A program made the position numbers and the translations under genes. From contig CAWFBW010000012.1 of assembly GCA_963814165.1 (NCBI GenBank), positions 186,001-250,000 on the forward strand: a DNA stretch of 64,000 nt, given 5' to 3'. The stretch comes from DASRAA01 sp963814165. GTDB taxonomy: Bacteria > Acidobacteriota > Terriglobia > Terriglobales > Acidobacteriaceae. The notes under the pieces are model-generated. The model searched no databases, was not told where the DNA came from, and worked only from the letters and a program-made list of their open reading frames with translations. Of the stretch, positions 27,209-35,500 are shown one piece after another. Every line of letters starts with the position of its first letter. Within the stretch, counting starts at the first letter, position 1.

Positions 27209-28704
27209 GGGCTGACCGGATGCGGCGCGGCGTATCCGGCATGTTGTAGAGCTTTCATGGCGACCTCGACGTCGTCGAAGGGCACCACGCCTTCTTTGGT
27301 CACCTGATGCTTTTCGTGACCTTTCCCGGCGATGAGGACAATATCGCCCGCATCTGCTTCGTGGATGGCCAACTCGATGGCTTTCCTGCGGTCGGGTTCC
27401 AACGTGTAGCGAACGTTGGTGCGCTGCAGCCCGGGCAAGGCATCATTCATGATGGCAATGGGGTCTTCACTGCGGGGATTGTCGCTGGTGAGCACCACAA
27501 AGTCGCTACCGCTGCCTGCCGCTTCACCCATCAGCGGACGCTTGGCGCGGTCGCGGTCACCACCACATCCGAAGACCGTAATAATTTGCCCCGGTCCGCC
27601 GCGCTGGTGCAGGAAATCGTGGGCCACTGCGGTGAGGTTGCGGATGGCGTCGTCGGTGTGTGCGTAGTCCACGATCACCGTAAACGGTTGACCCAGATCG
27701 AGGCGCTGGAACCGGCCGGCTACGTGGGCAATCTGGTCCGCGGCCTCGGAAATGGCATTCGGCTGGACGTCGCGCGCATAAGCGGCCGCTGAGGCAGCCA
27801 GCAGGTTGTATACATTGACGCGTCCCAGCATCGGGCTCCAGATGGGGACCTCGCCAGTGGGCGTCACCATCTTGAATCCCAAGCCACTACCGCTAATCTT
27901 CAGGTCGGTGGCGTGGAAGTCGCCACTCTCAAGTCCGTAGGTAATGACTTCGTGCCTGCGGGCGCAGAGCTTCACCAGTCGCCGACCGTATTCGTCGTCG
28001 ATATTGATCACGACAGCGCGCGGCGGTTCTGCGCCCAGGCCTTCGAAAAGCATGGTCTTGGACTTGAAATAGCTCTCCATGGTGCCGTGATAATCGAGAT
28101 GGTCTTGCGTCAGGTTAGTGAAGACCGCCACTTCGAACTGAAGTCCAAATGTGCGCTGCTGCTCGAGCGCATGCGAGGAGACCTCCAAGACCGCCTCGGT
28201 ACAGCCAACGTGAACGGCGCGGTTAAAGAGGCGGTTAAGTTCGAGTGCCTCCGGCGTGGTGTGTGGCGCGGGGAAGGTTTCATGACCGATGCGATACTCC
28301 ACAGTCCCTACCAGCGCAAGCTTGCGGCCCGCGGCCCGAAACATGCGGCTCAGAATGAAGGAGGTCGTGGTTTTGCCGTTGGTGCCAGTGATTCCGGTTA
28401 GCGTCAGCTTTTCAGCTGGATGGCGGTAGAAATTGGCGCTCAGTCGGGCCAGCGCCCTGCGGCCGTGGGGAACCCGAGCCCAAGCGATGCCTTCCCGTGG
28501 CAGAAGAGTGTCGCTGACAATCGCCACCGCGCCATTCGCGATAGCCTGGTCGATGAATTGGTTTCCATCCGTGTGCTCGCCGCGCATGGCGACGAAACAC
28601 CAGTCTGCACGAACCCGCCGGCTGTCGTAATCGAGCCCGGCAATAGGCGGATCGCCCCTTTCGTCCAATACCTCTGCGCCGTCAAGCAATTGAAGGAAGT
28701 TCAT
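27205..28704 (-). CDS. murE: UDP-MurNAc-dipeptide--meso-DAP ligase MurE
   Basis: Adds the third stem-peptide residue. 499 residues. YDSRRVRADWCFVAMRG; ATP loop GITGTNGKTTTSFILSRMF; EVSSHALEQQRTFGLQF and TNLTQDHLDYHGTMESYF; and FGCGGDRDRAKRPLMGE. The selectivity motif LTSDNPRSEDP contains DNPR, diagnostic of meso-diaminopimelate rather than lysine, so the wall is DAP-type. It sits 88 bp downstream of ftsI and overlaps murF. Confidence 0.97.
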   Translation of the reverse strand: MNFLQLLDGAEVLDERGDPPIAGLDYDSRRVRADWCFVAMRGEHTDGNQFIDQAIANGAVAIVSDTLLPREGIAWARVPHGRRALARLSANFYRHPAEKLTLTGITGTNGKTTTSFILSRMFRAAGRKLALVGTVEYRIGHETFPAPHTTPEALELNRLFNRAVHVGCTEAVLEVSSHALEQQRTFGLQFEVAVFTNLTQDHLDYHGTMESYFKSKTMLFEGLGAEPPRAVVINIDDEYGRRLVKLCARRHEVITYGLESGDFHATDLKISGSGLGFKMVTPTGEVPIWSPMLGRVNVYNLLAASAAAYARDVQPNAISEAADQIAHVAGRFQRLDLGQPFTVIVDYAHTDDAIRNLTAVAHDFLHQRGGPGQIITVFGCGGDRDRAKRPLMGEAAGSGSDFVVLTSDNPRSEDPIAIMNDALPGLQRTNVRYTLEPDRRKAIELAIHEADAGDIVLIAGKGHEKHQVTKEGVVPFDDVEVAMKALQHAGYAAPHPVSP

Positions 28705-28792
28705 GACAAGAAAATTATAGTCGCGCGCGGAGTGGCGGAAGCGCCCGATTCCATTCCTGTTCGGTATGGTTCCAAAACGGTACGTTCCCAGA

Positions 28793-30979
28793 CTAGTGGA
28801 TGAAGCGTACCGTAACTCGCTGTCCTGCCGCCAAATGCGTGCCCGGCGGGGGACTCTGCTGCCGTGCTATTCCGCTCCCCATCACGTTGATTTCAAGGCC
28901 GCTTTGCTGTGCGTACTCCACTGCCGCGCGCAGTGACTTGCCAATGAACGAAGGCACCAAAATGCCGCTGTCTACACTCAGGACTACGGTGCCGTCGGAA
29001 GTTGACGCCGGAGTTTGCATCGTATCGGAGGCGGGAACAAGGCTTGTCGACTCTGGTGGCGAGTTGTCCGACACCGCGGCCACACTGACGATCTTGCCTC
29101 GCGGTTCGGCTGGGGAAATCGATGGAGCAGCGATCTGCTGATTTCTGTTGTCAGGGGCGCTGCCGGCCTTTTCGTCGGTGTCCGGCAAGATCGGCGCACC
29201 GAGATGGTCGGAGCTTTCTTCCGCGAGATCGTCATTGCGCTGGGAAGCCAGCAGGGTAAAGCGCTGCTGATTCTTGGGTTCGATGTCATGTGGTACGTGC
29301 ATGTACTCAAGCACTTGTTCCGCGATGCGCTTGAATACCGGCGCCGACACCTGGCCGCCCTGGTGCAGTCCCTGCGCTGAATCGAGAATGACTGCGATGG
29401 TGACGGCGGGATTGTTTACAGGAGCAAAGCCGACAAATGATGCCACGTACTTCGTTTTGGAGTACGCTCCCGTCTTCGGATCAACCTTTTGCGCCGTTCC
29501 TGTCTTACCGGCAATGGTGTATCCGTCGAGAATGGCGCGCCGCGCAGTGCCGTCGAGCACCACGGCCTCCATCATCTTCTTCATCTGCGCCGCAGTCATC
29601 GTGGAGATCACACGATGCTGTTGCGAGGGATGAAACACCACCGGTTTCGGTCCGGCATTCGGCGGCAACTCGCCGGCAACGATGCGCGCCGGCGTATAGA
29701 CGCCGTCGTTGGCGATGGTCGAGACCATGGACACGATTTGCACCGCAGTGACACCGATTTCCTGGCCCATCGACATGGCGCCGATCGAAACCTTGGACCA
29801 GCGATTGACTGGTTTCTTCAGGCCCCGGCTCTCGCCCGGGAGTTCGATGCCGGTTTGCGCCCCGAAGCCGTAGGAACGGATGTACTCATCAAAGCGAACG
29901 TCGCCCAGCTTCATTCCCGTCTTGACCGCTGCGACGTCACTGGAGTGCGCATAGGCATCCGCAATCGACATCACGCCCATTCTGTGAGCATCGTGGATGG
30001 TCATGCCGAAGATGGTAATGGCGCCGCCCTGGCAGTCGACCATGTCTTCGGGCTTGACGACGCCCTGTTCAATCGCGGCCGAGTAAGTGACGGTCTTGAA
30101 TACTGAACCGGGCTCATATACGTCGGTAACGGCGCGGTTCTTGAGCGCTTCTTTGTTGACTTTGTTGAATACGTTGGGATTGAACGTCGGGCGGTTGGCC
30201 AGCGCCAGAATCTCTCCGGTGCGAGGATTCTGCACAATCACGGTACCGGCCTCAGCCTTGGTGTCGAGCATCGCCTGCTCGAGTTCTTTCTCGACGATGT
30301 ACTGGATGGTGCCGTCCAGAGTCAAGACAAGGTTCTGGCCTGGGTCGGGTTGGCGCTCGACGCGGCCGTAGTACCTGCGCCGGGCGTCGACGGAGAAGAT
30401 CTCCCTGCCGGGAATACCGCGCAGATCGTCGTCATAGACGAGTTCAAGGCCGCCGAGGCCTTCGTCGTCGGTCCCAACGTAGCCGATGACCTGCGCCGCC
30501 AAGTCACGCTTGGGATAGAAGCGTTTGGGTTCCTTGCGGAAGTAGATGCCGCGCAGATTCAGCTCGCGGATGCGGTCGCTGGTATCCGCGTCCACCTTGC
30601 GCTTGATCCAGGCAAAGTTTCTCTGTGAGCGCAGACGCGCCAGTATGTCCTGAGCGTCGAGGTTGAGCACGTTGGCCAGGATCTGTGCGGTGGATTCCTG
30701 GTCGGGTATTTCGCTGGGCACGGCAAACACGGAATCCACGTCGATGGACATCGCGAGCTCGGCGCCGTTGCGGTCGTAAATGGTGCCGCGGCGCGGGTCA
30801 ACTTCGATGACGCGTCCGCGCTGACGCGAAGCGAGATTCAGGAAGAACTGGTACTTGATAACTTGCAGGTAGACCAGCCGTCCCAAAACAGCCGCCACCC
30901 ATAAGAACAGCACCGCCCCGAGAATAATCAGCCTCTTGGACGGCGTCCTGGCAGCTGCGCTTGCCCGCATCTTTCCCAT
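28793..30979 (-). CDS. ftsI: Penicillin-binding protein FtsI with PASTA domain
   Basis: Septal transpeptidase, 728 residues. A short cytoplasmic tail and one TM helix (LIILGAVLFLWVAAVLGRLV, about residues 17-36) precede the dimerisation domain (RGRVIEVDPRRGTIYDRNG). The transpeptidase domain has the active serine in YEPGSVFKTVTY, the SxN-like AHSSDVAAVK and KTGT in AGKTGTAQKVD. A Pro/Ser-rich linker leads to a C-terminal PASTA module (VPSFIGKSLRAAVEYAQQSG to VTVRFIH). PASTA on FtsI is typical of Gram-positives but also seen in Acidobacteriota-type genomes. Follows the ftsL-like gene by 143 bp. Confidence 0.95.
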   Translation of the reverse strand: MGKMRASAAARTPSKRLIILGAVLFLWVAAVLGRLVYLQVIKYQFFLNLASRQRGRVIEVDPRRGTIYDRNGAELAMSIDVDSVFAVPSEIPDQESTAQILANVLNLDAQDILARLRSQRNFAWIKRKVDADTSDRIRELNLRGIYFRKEPKRFYPKRDLAAQVIGYVGTDDEGLGGLELVYDDDLRGIPGREIFSVDARRRYYGRVERQPDPGQNLVLTLDGTIQYIVEKELEQAMLDTKAEAGTVIVQNPRTGEILALANRPTFNPNVFNKVNKEALKNRAVTDVYEPGSVFKTVTYSAAIEQGVVKPEDMVDCQGGAITIFGMTIHDAHRMGVMSIADAYAHSSDVAAVKTGMKLGDVRFDEYIRSYGFGAQTGIELPGESRGLKKPVNRWSKVSIGAMSMGQEIGVTAVQIVSMVSTIANDGVYTPARIVAGELPPNAGPKPVVFHPSQQHRVISTMTAAQMKKMMEAVVLDGTARRAILDGYTIAGKTGTAQKVDPKTGAYSKTKYVASFVGFAPVNNPAVTIAVILDSAQGLHQGGQVSAPVFKRIAEQVLEYMHVPHDIEPKNQQRFTLLASQRNDDLAEESSDHLGAPILPDTDEKAGSAPDNRNQQIAAPSISPAEPRGKIVSVAAVSDNSPPESTSLVPASDTMQTPASTSDGTVVLSVDSGILVPSFIGKSLRAAVEYAQQSGLEINVMGSGIARQQSPPPGTHLAAGQRVTVRFIH

Positions 30980-31122
30980 GTCTTTCGGCCAACCCGAACT
31001 TGAGTCTTACAATGTGGTAGTACTACGTTATGGTACTAACATACAGAAGGCGGTCCGACACTGGCGGACCGCCACAAGCAACCTCCGATACAACTCCCAA
31101 CCCGGCACGGTGCGCGGGAACC

Positions 31123-31617
31123 TTACTGCTGCGCTGAAATCACCGAGATGCCGCTGGGGTTCACCCGCGCCATGACAGGCACCGCCATGTCACCGCTTCC
31201 GCTTTCGATGGGCTGGACCTGTCCTGCGACAGGCGGAATCATGCCCAGCTTCCGCGCTTCCACCTCGATGCGCTCTAGATCGGTCAGCGATGATACTTCC
31301 AATTCCAGAGCGCGGTTGCTCTGTACGATGGCATGCTGCTCAGCCTTGGCCTGCTCGATGCGATAGCCATATTGAATGGCACTGAGGTGCTGCAACAAAT
31401 ACACCATCACCACCAGGAACAGTACGCAGAGCGTTCCGCCGAAATACGCCATTTCCCGGCGCCGGTTGGGATCGACGATGCGTACAACGCGCGTGTTGTC
31501 GATGCGCTTGGCGAAGTAGATCTCCGGCGTGCCCAGGAACATGCCACGGGTTTCCGACGCTGAGTCACCCCAGTTGCCTGCGTCCTGCATTGTGGGATAC
31601 ATCACACCTGCTGCCAT
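31123..31617 (-). CDS. ftsL: FtsL-like divisome protein
   Basis: Small bitopic protein, 164 residues from ATG 31617 (AGGAGA lies about 7 bases upstream; longer in-frame openings read into rsmH). The cytoplasmic part ends with basic VRIVDPNRRREMAYF, then one TM helix (GGTLCVLFLVVMVYLLQHLS, about 59-78). A short coiled coil follows (YRIEQAKAEQHAIVQSNRAL, SSLTDLERIEVEARKLGMI). The place between rsmH and ftsI and this topology identify it as FtsL, the partner of FtsQ; sequence conservation in the family is always low. A disordered tail ends VISAQQ. Confidence 0.82.
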   Translation of the reverse strand: MAAGVMYPTMQDAGNWGDSASETRGMFLGTPEIYFAKRIDNTRVVRIVDPNRRREMAYFGGTLCVLFLVVMVYLLQHLSAIQYGYRIEQAKAEQHAIVQSNRALELEVSSLTDLERIEVEARKLGMIPPVAGQVQPIESGSGDMAVPVMARVNPSGISVISAQQ

Positions 31618-31798
31618 GACAATCTCCTGACACCGGGCCGACCCTTGAAAACGGTCCCGGAAACCCCAATCACTACTCAACCCATACTGCGTGGGATATC
31701 CACATTTCCCACAGCATTTTCCACACGCCCTGCAAAACCCAGCCGCGAAAACCGTTGCAAACGCTGGCAAGTCATCAAATGTTTCAATCGTGCGAATA

Positions 31799-32773
31799 TC
31801 AAATCCGCTCGGCTGCCCGCAACTTTGCACTGCGCGCCCGCGGATTGCGATCGATCTCTTCCTCGTCGGCTGTCGCCGGTTTCTTGGTCAGCACGCAAAA
31901 TACCCCGTTGTGGGAGCCCTCGCGTAACGCGTCTTTCACAATGCGGTCTTCCAGAGAGTGGAAGCTGATCACCACCAGCCTGCCGCCCTTCTTCAACACC
32001 TGCGGCACCGCGGCTGAACTCAGCAGATCCCGCAAGTCGTCGAGTTCACGGTTCACCAGAATTCGAAGAGCCTGAAAGGTCTTTGTCGCCGGATGAATAC
32101 GCCCCCCGCCGTGGCGGGACTGGTTCATTGGCCGGGCCGCAGCCGATACCACCTCCGCAAGATGTGCAGTGGTGCGAATCGGCCGCGCCCGAACAATGGC
32201 TCTGGCGATTCTCCGCGACCTCCTTTCCTCACCGAATTCGTAAATCGCATCGGCAAGCTCGCGCTCGTCGAAACGATTTACCACTTGTTCGGCGGTCAGC
32301 CCCGACTGCGTATTCATCCGCATGTCCAGAGGCCCATCCGCCTGAAAACTAAATCCGCGTCCGGCGTTCTCCAGCTGCATGGAACTGACGCCGAGATCGG
32401 CTAACAAACCGTCAGCGCTGGCGGGCGCGACATGCTGCGCGACTTCGGCAAAGCTCGCGTGCACCAGTTCGATCTGCGGCCAATCGGCGGCCAACTCCGG
32501 GGGAGGGCTGGTCAACCGTTCGCGGGCCCGCTCCAGCGCTGCCGGGTCCTTATCGAAGCCAATCAAACGACCCAGTGCGCCGAGGCGTTTTGCGATTTCC
32601 CAGCTGTGTCCGCCTAAGCCCAGGGTCGCGTCGATATAGGTCCCGCCGCGCTGCACGGCCAGGAATTCGATCGCTTGATTTAAAAGAACCGGTACATGGC
32701 CAAACCGCTTGCTGCCCGTCTCGCCATGTTCGCGCTCGCTGGCGCTGTCCGTCGTTGAACTGTCGTGCTCCAT
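31799..32773 (-). CDS. rsmH: 16S rRNA m4C1402 methyltransferase RsmH (MraW)
   Basis: SAM-dependent N4-methylation of C1402 in 16S rRNA. 324 residues. HVPVLLNQAIEFL; SAM motif YIDATLGLGGHSWEIAKRL; IGFDKDPAAL; LADLGVSSMQLENAGRGFSF; GGGRIHPATKTFQALRI; and ISFHSLEDRIVKDAL, all RsmH blocks in order. The extra 20-residue N-terminus is polar. It follows mraZ by 41 bp, the canonical pair. Confidence 0.97.
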   Translation of the reverse strand: MEHDSSTTDSASEREHGETGSKRFGHVPVLLNQAIEFLAVQRGGTYIDATLGLGGHSWEIAKRLGALGRLIGFDKDPAALERARERLTSPPPELAADWPQIELVHASFAEVAQHVAPASADGLLADLGVSSMQLENAGRGFSFQADGPLDMRMNTQSGLTAEQVVNRFDERELADAIYEFGEERRSRRIARAIVRARPIRTTAHLAEVVSAAARPMNQSRHGGGRIHPATKTFQALRILVNRELDDLRDLLSSAAVPQVLKKGGRLVVISFHSLEDRIVKDALREGSHNGVFCVLTKKPATADEEEIDRNPRARSAKLRAAERI

Positions 32774-32814
32774 TCACTCCCGTTCCGAGACGTTGAATGG
32801 ACCGCTGTGCTTCA

Positions 32815-33270
32815 CTAGATCCCCAGGTCCGCCAATGTTTTGACATCTTCCTCAGAAAGCGGCTGTGCCACCTCTTCGCGAAGCGATTCAGCATTCTGTA
32901 CTTCGAGAAACGTCAAACGTCCGCCTACTGACACTTCGCCTTTCAGCCCAGCAGACTCGCGCAACACCGCCGGTAGCAGCAGACGCCCCTGGTTGTCGAA
33001 CTCCACTTCCTGTCCGTAATGGCTTGTGAGCTTCAAAAGCCTCTGCCTCGAAGGGTTGAAGCTGGGCAGAGCGACAAGCTTGCGCTCGATCGCCTCCCAT
33101 TCCTGGATGGGATACACATAGGCACTCTTCCCATCCTTGCTGGTGATGTAAAATTTGGAGCCGCTGTACTTTTCGTCGGCCAGGCGCTTGTATTCCGCGG
33201 GCATCTTGAGACGCCCCTTGTCGTCGAGCCGAGTTAGATGCGAGCCACGAAACATAACCACCGGCGCCAT
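32815..33270 (-). CDS. mraZ: Transcriptional regulator MraZ
   Basis: AbrB-fold ring protein that binds its own dcw promoter. 151 residues. Two SpoVT/MraZ half-domains: FRGSHLTRLDDKGRLKMPAE near the start and GQEVEFDNQGRLLLPAVLRE at about residues 86-105, each holding the conserved D-x-x-GR-L-x-(M/L)P. First gene of the cluster. Four TGGG-type boxes lie 118 bp upstream, consistent with autoregulation. Confidence 0.96.
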   Translation of the reverse strand: MAPVVMFRGSHLTRLDDKGRLKMPAEYKRLADEKYSGSKFYITSKDGKSAYVYPIQEWEAIERKLVALPSFNPSRQRLLKLTSHYGQEVEFDNQGRLLLPAVLRESAGLKGEVSVGGRLTFLEVQNAESLREEVAQPLSEEDVKTLADLGI

Positions 33271-33387
33271 TCCGCCGTAACCTTAGTTCACCGGGAGAGG
33301 AGGAAAATCTGAAAATCGAACCCAAACGGGAGCTGTTGTCTGCTTTGTGCGCGCTTTTGGTTAAAGAAACCAATTCGCTCTAAAAGC

Positions 33388-33422
33388 TCCCAGAGTGGCC
33401 CACTATCAACCCCGATCTCCCA
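33388..33422 (-). promoter_or_regulatory. MraZ operator: four TGGGN-type boxes, 10-bp period
   Basis: On the minus strand the order is TGGGA (33422-33418), degenerate GGGTT (33412-33408), TGGGC (33402-33398) and TGGGA (33392-33388), each separated by 5 bases. MraZ is known to bind direct TGGGN repeats with 5-nt spacers upstream of mraZ, so this is very probably its operator and marks the dcw promoter. Confidence 0.75.
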
Positions 33423-33775
33423 TTTTCTACCACTCTTGAGTCCGAAGTCTATACCCTTTCCCGCGTGTGTCAAGGGGAAAAGTGCAACTTTCCACAACAA
33501 TTTTTGTGAGTTCCGCCGGACAACGACAGGTTGTGTGGTGCGTCCTTATACACCCCAACTAATTGTGCCGGTGTTGGCGGTTGTTGATCGAGCCGATCGG
33601 CAGCCAACCGAAGATAACGGTGTGATCCCGTCAGAAACGGGTCGTCCCCCGTGGGTTGCAGGGGTCCACTTGGAGCTTGAGGTGAACCTAGGTGGGATGG
33701 GTGGCGCCGCAGAATCAGCAAAGCGTCCAACTTGTGTTTGGCAACCTTCAGTCTCGGCGATATAGTCGTTGCCTT
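33423..33775. other. Divergent promoter region dcw / SRPBCC gene
   Basis: Spacer between the divergent mraZ cluster and the SRPBCC gene. Apart from the MraZ boxes just to its left I see no gene. A plausible -10 or -35 could not be fixed. Confidence 0.4.
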
Positions 33776-34309
33776 ATGAGCCAGCTCCTTCACGTCGAAC
33801 ACTGGGTGCCGGTTGCGTTACCGAAAGTGTTCGCGTTCTTCGCCGATCCGCACAATCTGCCGCGCATCATGCCGCCGTCGCAAGGAGCGAAGGTGCTGAA
33901 GCTTAATCTGGTACGGCCCCGGCTACCAGAAGGGACCCGACCCAAGGGGCTTGAACGCATGGCGGGCGCGGGAACCGAGATCTATTTCAAGTTCCGCGCA
34001 ATTCCCTACATACCGATTCACGAGCGCTGGACCGCCGTCATCACCGAGTTCGTTTTCAACGAGTACTTCTGCGATATCCAGAAGCAGGGCCCATTCAAGT
34101 CGTGGCATCACACGCATTTCTTTGAGGCCAAGACCGAGAATGGTTGCGACGGCACGGTGGTGGGCGATGAGGTGGAATACGAAATTGGCTTTGGCGTGGT
34201 GGGAACGATGTTGGAGAAAATCATGTTCCAGCGCATGATGGCTTCCATCTTCGAGCATCGCAAGCAGGCGCTGGATCGGGTGTTCGCGACGGAAGGCGTC
34301 CAATCGTAA
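33776..34309 (+). CDS. SRPBCC (START-like) ligand-binding protein
   Basis: 177-residue protein of the polyketide cyclase/dehydrase-like SRPBCC fold, a cavity that binds hydrophobic ligands; its ligand is unknown. N-terminal VEHWVPVALPKVFAFFADPH NLP block; mid-protein RWTAVITEFVFNEYFCDIQK; WHHTHFFEAKTENGCDGTVV with VGDEVEYEIGFGVVG; and a C-terminal helix MFQRMMASIFEHRKQALD. ATG 33776 (MSQLLHVEHW) is chosen because the upstream codons are not family-like. Cytoplasmic and probably monocistronic, 95 bp before the M20 gene. Confidence 0.8.
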   Translation: MSQLLHVEHWVPVALPKVFAFFADPHNLPRIMPPSQGAKVLKLNLVRPRLPEGTRPKGLERMAGAGTEIYFKFRAIPYIPIHERWTAVITEFVFNEYFCDIQKQGPFKSWHHTHFFEAKTENGCDGTVVGDEVEYEIGFGVVGTMLEKIMFQRMMASIFEHRKQALDRVFATEGVQS

Positions 34310-34403
34310 GCTGGGTTTCAGGAATCGCCGCGGGAATATTCTCACGCGGACCTTAAGCCACTTTTGCGGAGGGCTGCGTGCGGCGATACGATATTCTGGC
34401 CGC

Positions 34404-35414
34404 ATGGACCTGTTTGCCCTGACACGCAAGCTCATCGACATCGAATCCATCACCGGCAACGAGGCCGCAGTCGGCGGCGCCATCGCCGATGAACTCGCAG
34501 CCCTCGGTTATGTTGTGGAGCGCATGCCGGTGGAAGGCGATCGATTCAACGTGTGGGCCACGCATCCCGGCACGCCGAGTCCGGAACTAGTTTTCTCCAC
34601 GCACATGGATACCGTGCCCCCGCACATCCCTTCGTCAGAAACCGCCGACAGCATCTACGGACGCGGCTCGTGCGATGCGAAGGGCATCATCGTGACGCAG
34701 ATTGCGGCGGCCGAAAAGCTGAAAGCAGAAGGCATCAACACCGGCCTGCTCTTTTTAGTCGGCGAAGAACGCGACAGCCAGGGGGCTCAAATCGCCAACG
34801 GCGACCCACGAGGCACGAAGTTCCTCATCAACGGCGAGCCGACGGAGAACCGAATCGCGCTGGCTTCAAAGGGGACGCTGCGCGTGGAAGTGGTTGCGAA
34901 AGGCCGCATGGCGCACTCGGCTTATCCCGAACTGGGCGAGTCGGCGATCGAGAAGCTGCTCGATGCGCTGGAAAACATTCGCAAGATCAAGTTGCCCGCG
35001 CATGCCAAGGCAGGCCCGTCAACATTGAATGTTGGGTTAATTGAAGGCGGCCGCGCGCCCAACGTCATCCCCGACTACGCCTCGGCGAACCTGCTGATCC
35101 GGTTGGTCGGCCCAACCGAGGAACTTCGCCAGCAAATCTCGGCTGCGGCTGCCGGCAAGGCGGAAGCCAATTTCATCCTGGAAATTCCTTTCATGGAACT
35201 CGGCACTGTGCCCGGCATCGAGACCATGATCGCCGCATTTACGACCGATATTCCTGCGTTACCTAACTGGGGGACGCCCTTGCTGATCGGGCCCGGCTCC
35301 ATCCATGTAGCCCACACCGATGGTGAATACATCGAGAAGCAGCAATTGCTCGATGCCGTTGAACTCTATTCCCGTATCGGAAAATTCCTATTGGGAAACC
35401 ACACAGCGTCCTGA
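34404..35414 (+). CDS. M20-family metallopeptidase (ArgE/DapE-like)
   Basis: Di-zinc aminoacylase/peptidase fold, 336 residues. Metal-site motifs: FSTHMDTVPPH (His and Asp), YGRGSCDAKGIIV (bridging Asp), LVGEERDSQGA (catalytic Glu pair), LINGEPTENRI, and the C-terminal HVAHTDGEYI histidine. The dimerisation lid lies between about residues 155 and 270 (ALASKGTLRVEVVAKGRMAH). Candidate roles are DapE, ArgE or a dipeptidase; the sequence alone does not decide. The DapE-like short form would fit DAP synthesis, but that is speculation. Confidence 0.85.
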   Translation: MDLFALTRKLIDIESITGNEAAVGGAIADELAALGYVVERMPVEGDRFNVWATHPGTPSPELVFSTHMDTVPPHIPSSETADSIYGRGSCDAKGIIVTQIAAAEKLKAEGINTGLLFLVGEERDSQGAQIANGDPRGTKFLINGEPTENRIALASKGTLRVEVVAKGRMAHSAYPELGESAIEKLLDALENIRKIKLPAHAKAGPSTLNVGLIEGGRAPNVIPDYASANLLIRLVGPTEELRQQISAAAAGKAEANFILEIPFMELGTVPGIETMIAAFTTDIPALPNWGTPLLIGPGSIHVAHTDGEYIEKQQLLDAVELYSRIGKFLLGNHTAS

Positions 35415-35500
35415 CAGATGGCCGGACCGGGTTGCGCGCTTGTTCCAGCGGAGACTTTCTGGTATCCCAAACATTGGCCCAGAAACGGGGGCCACACATC

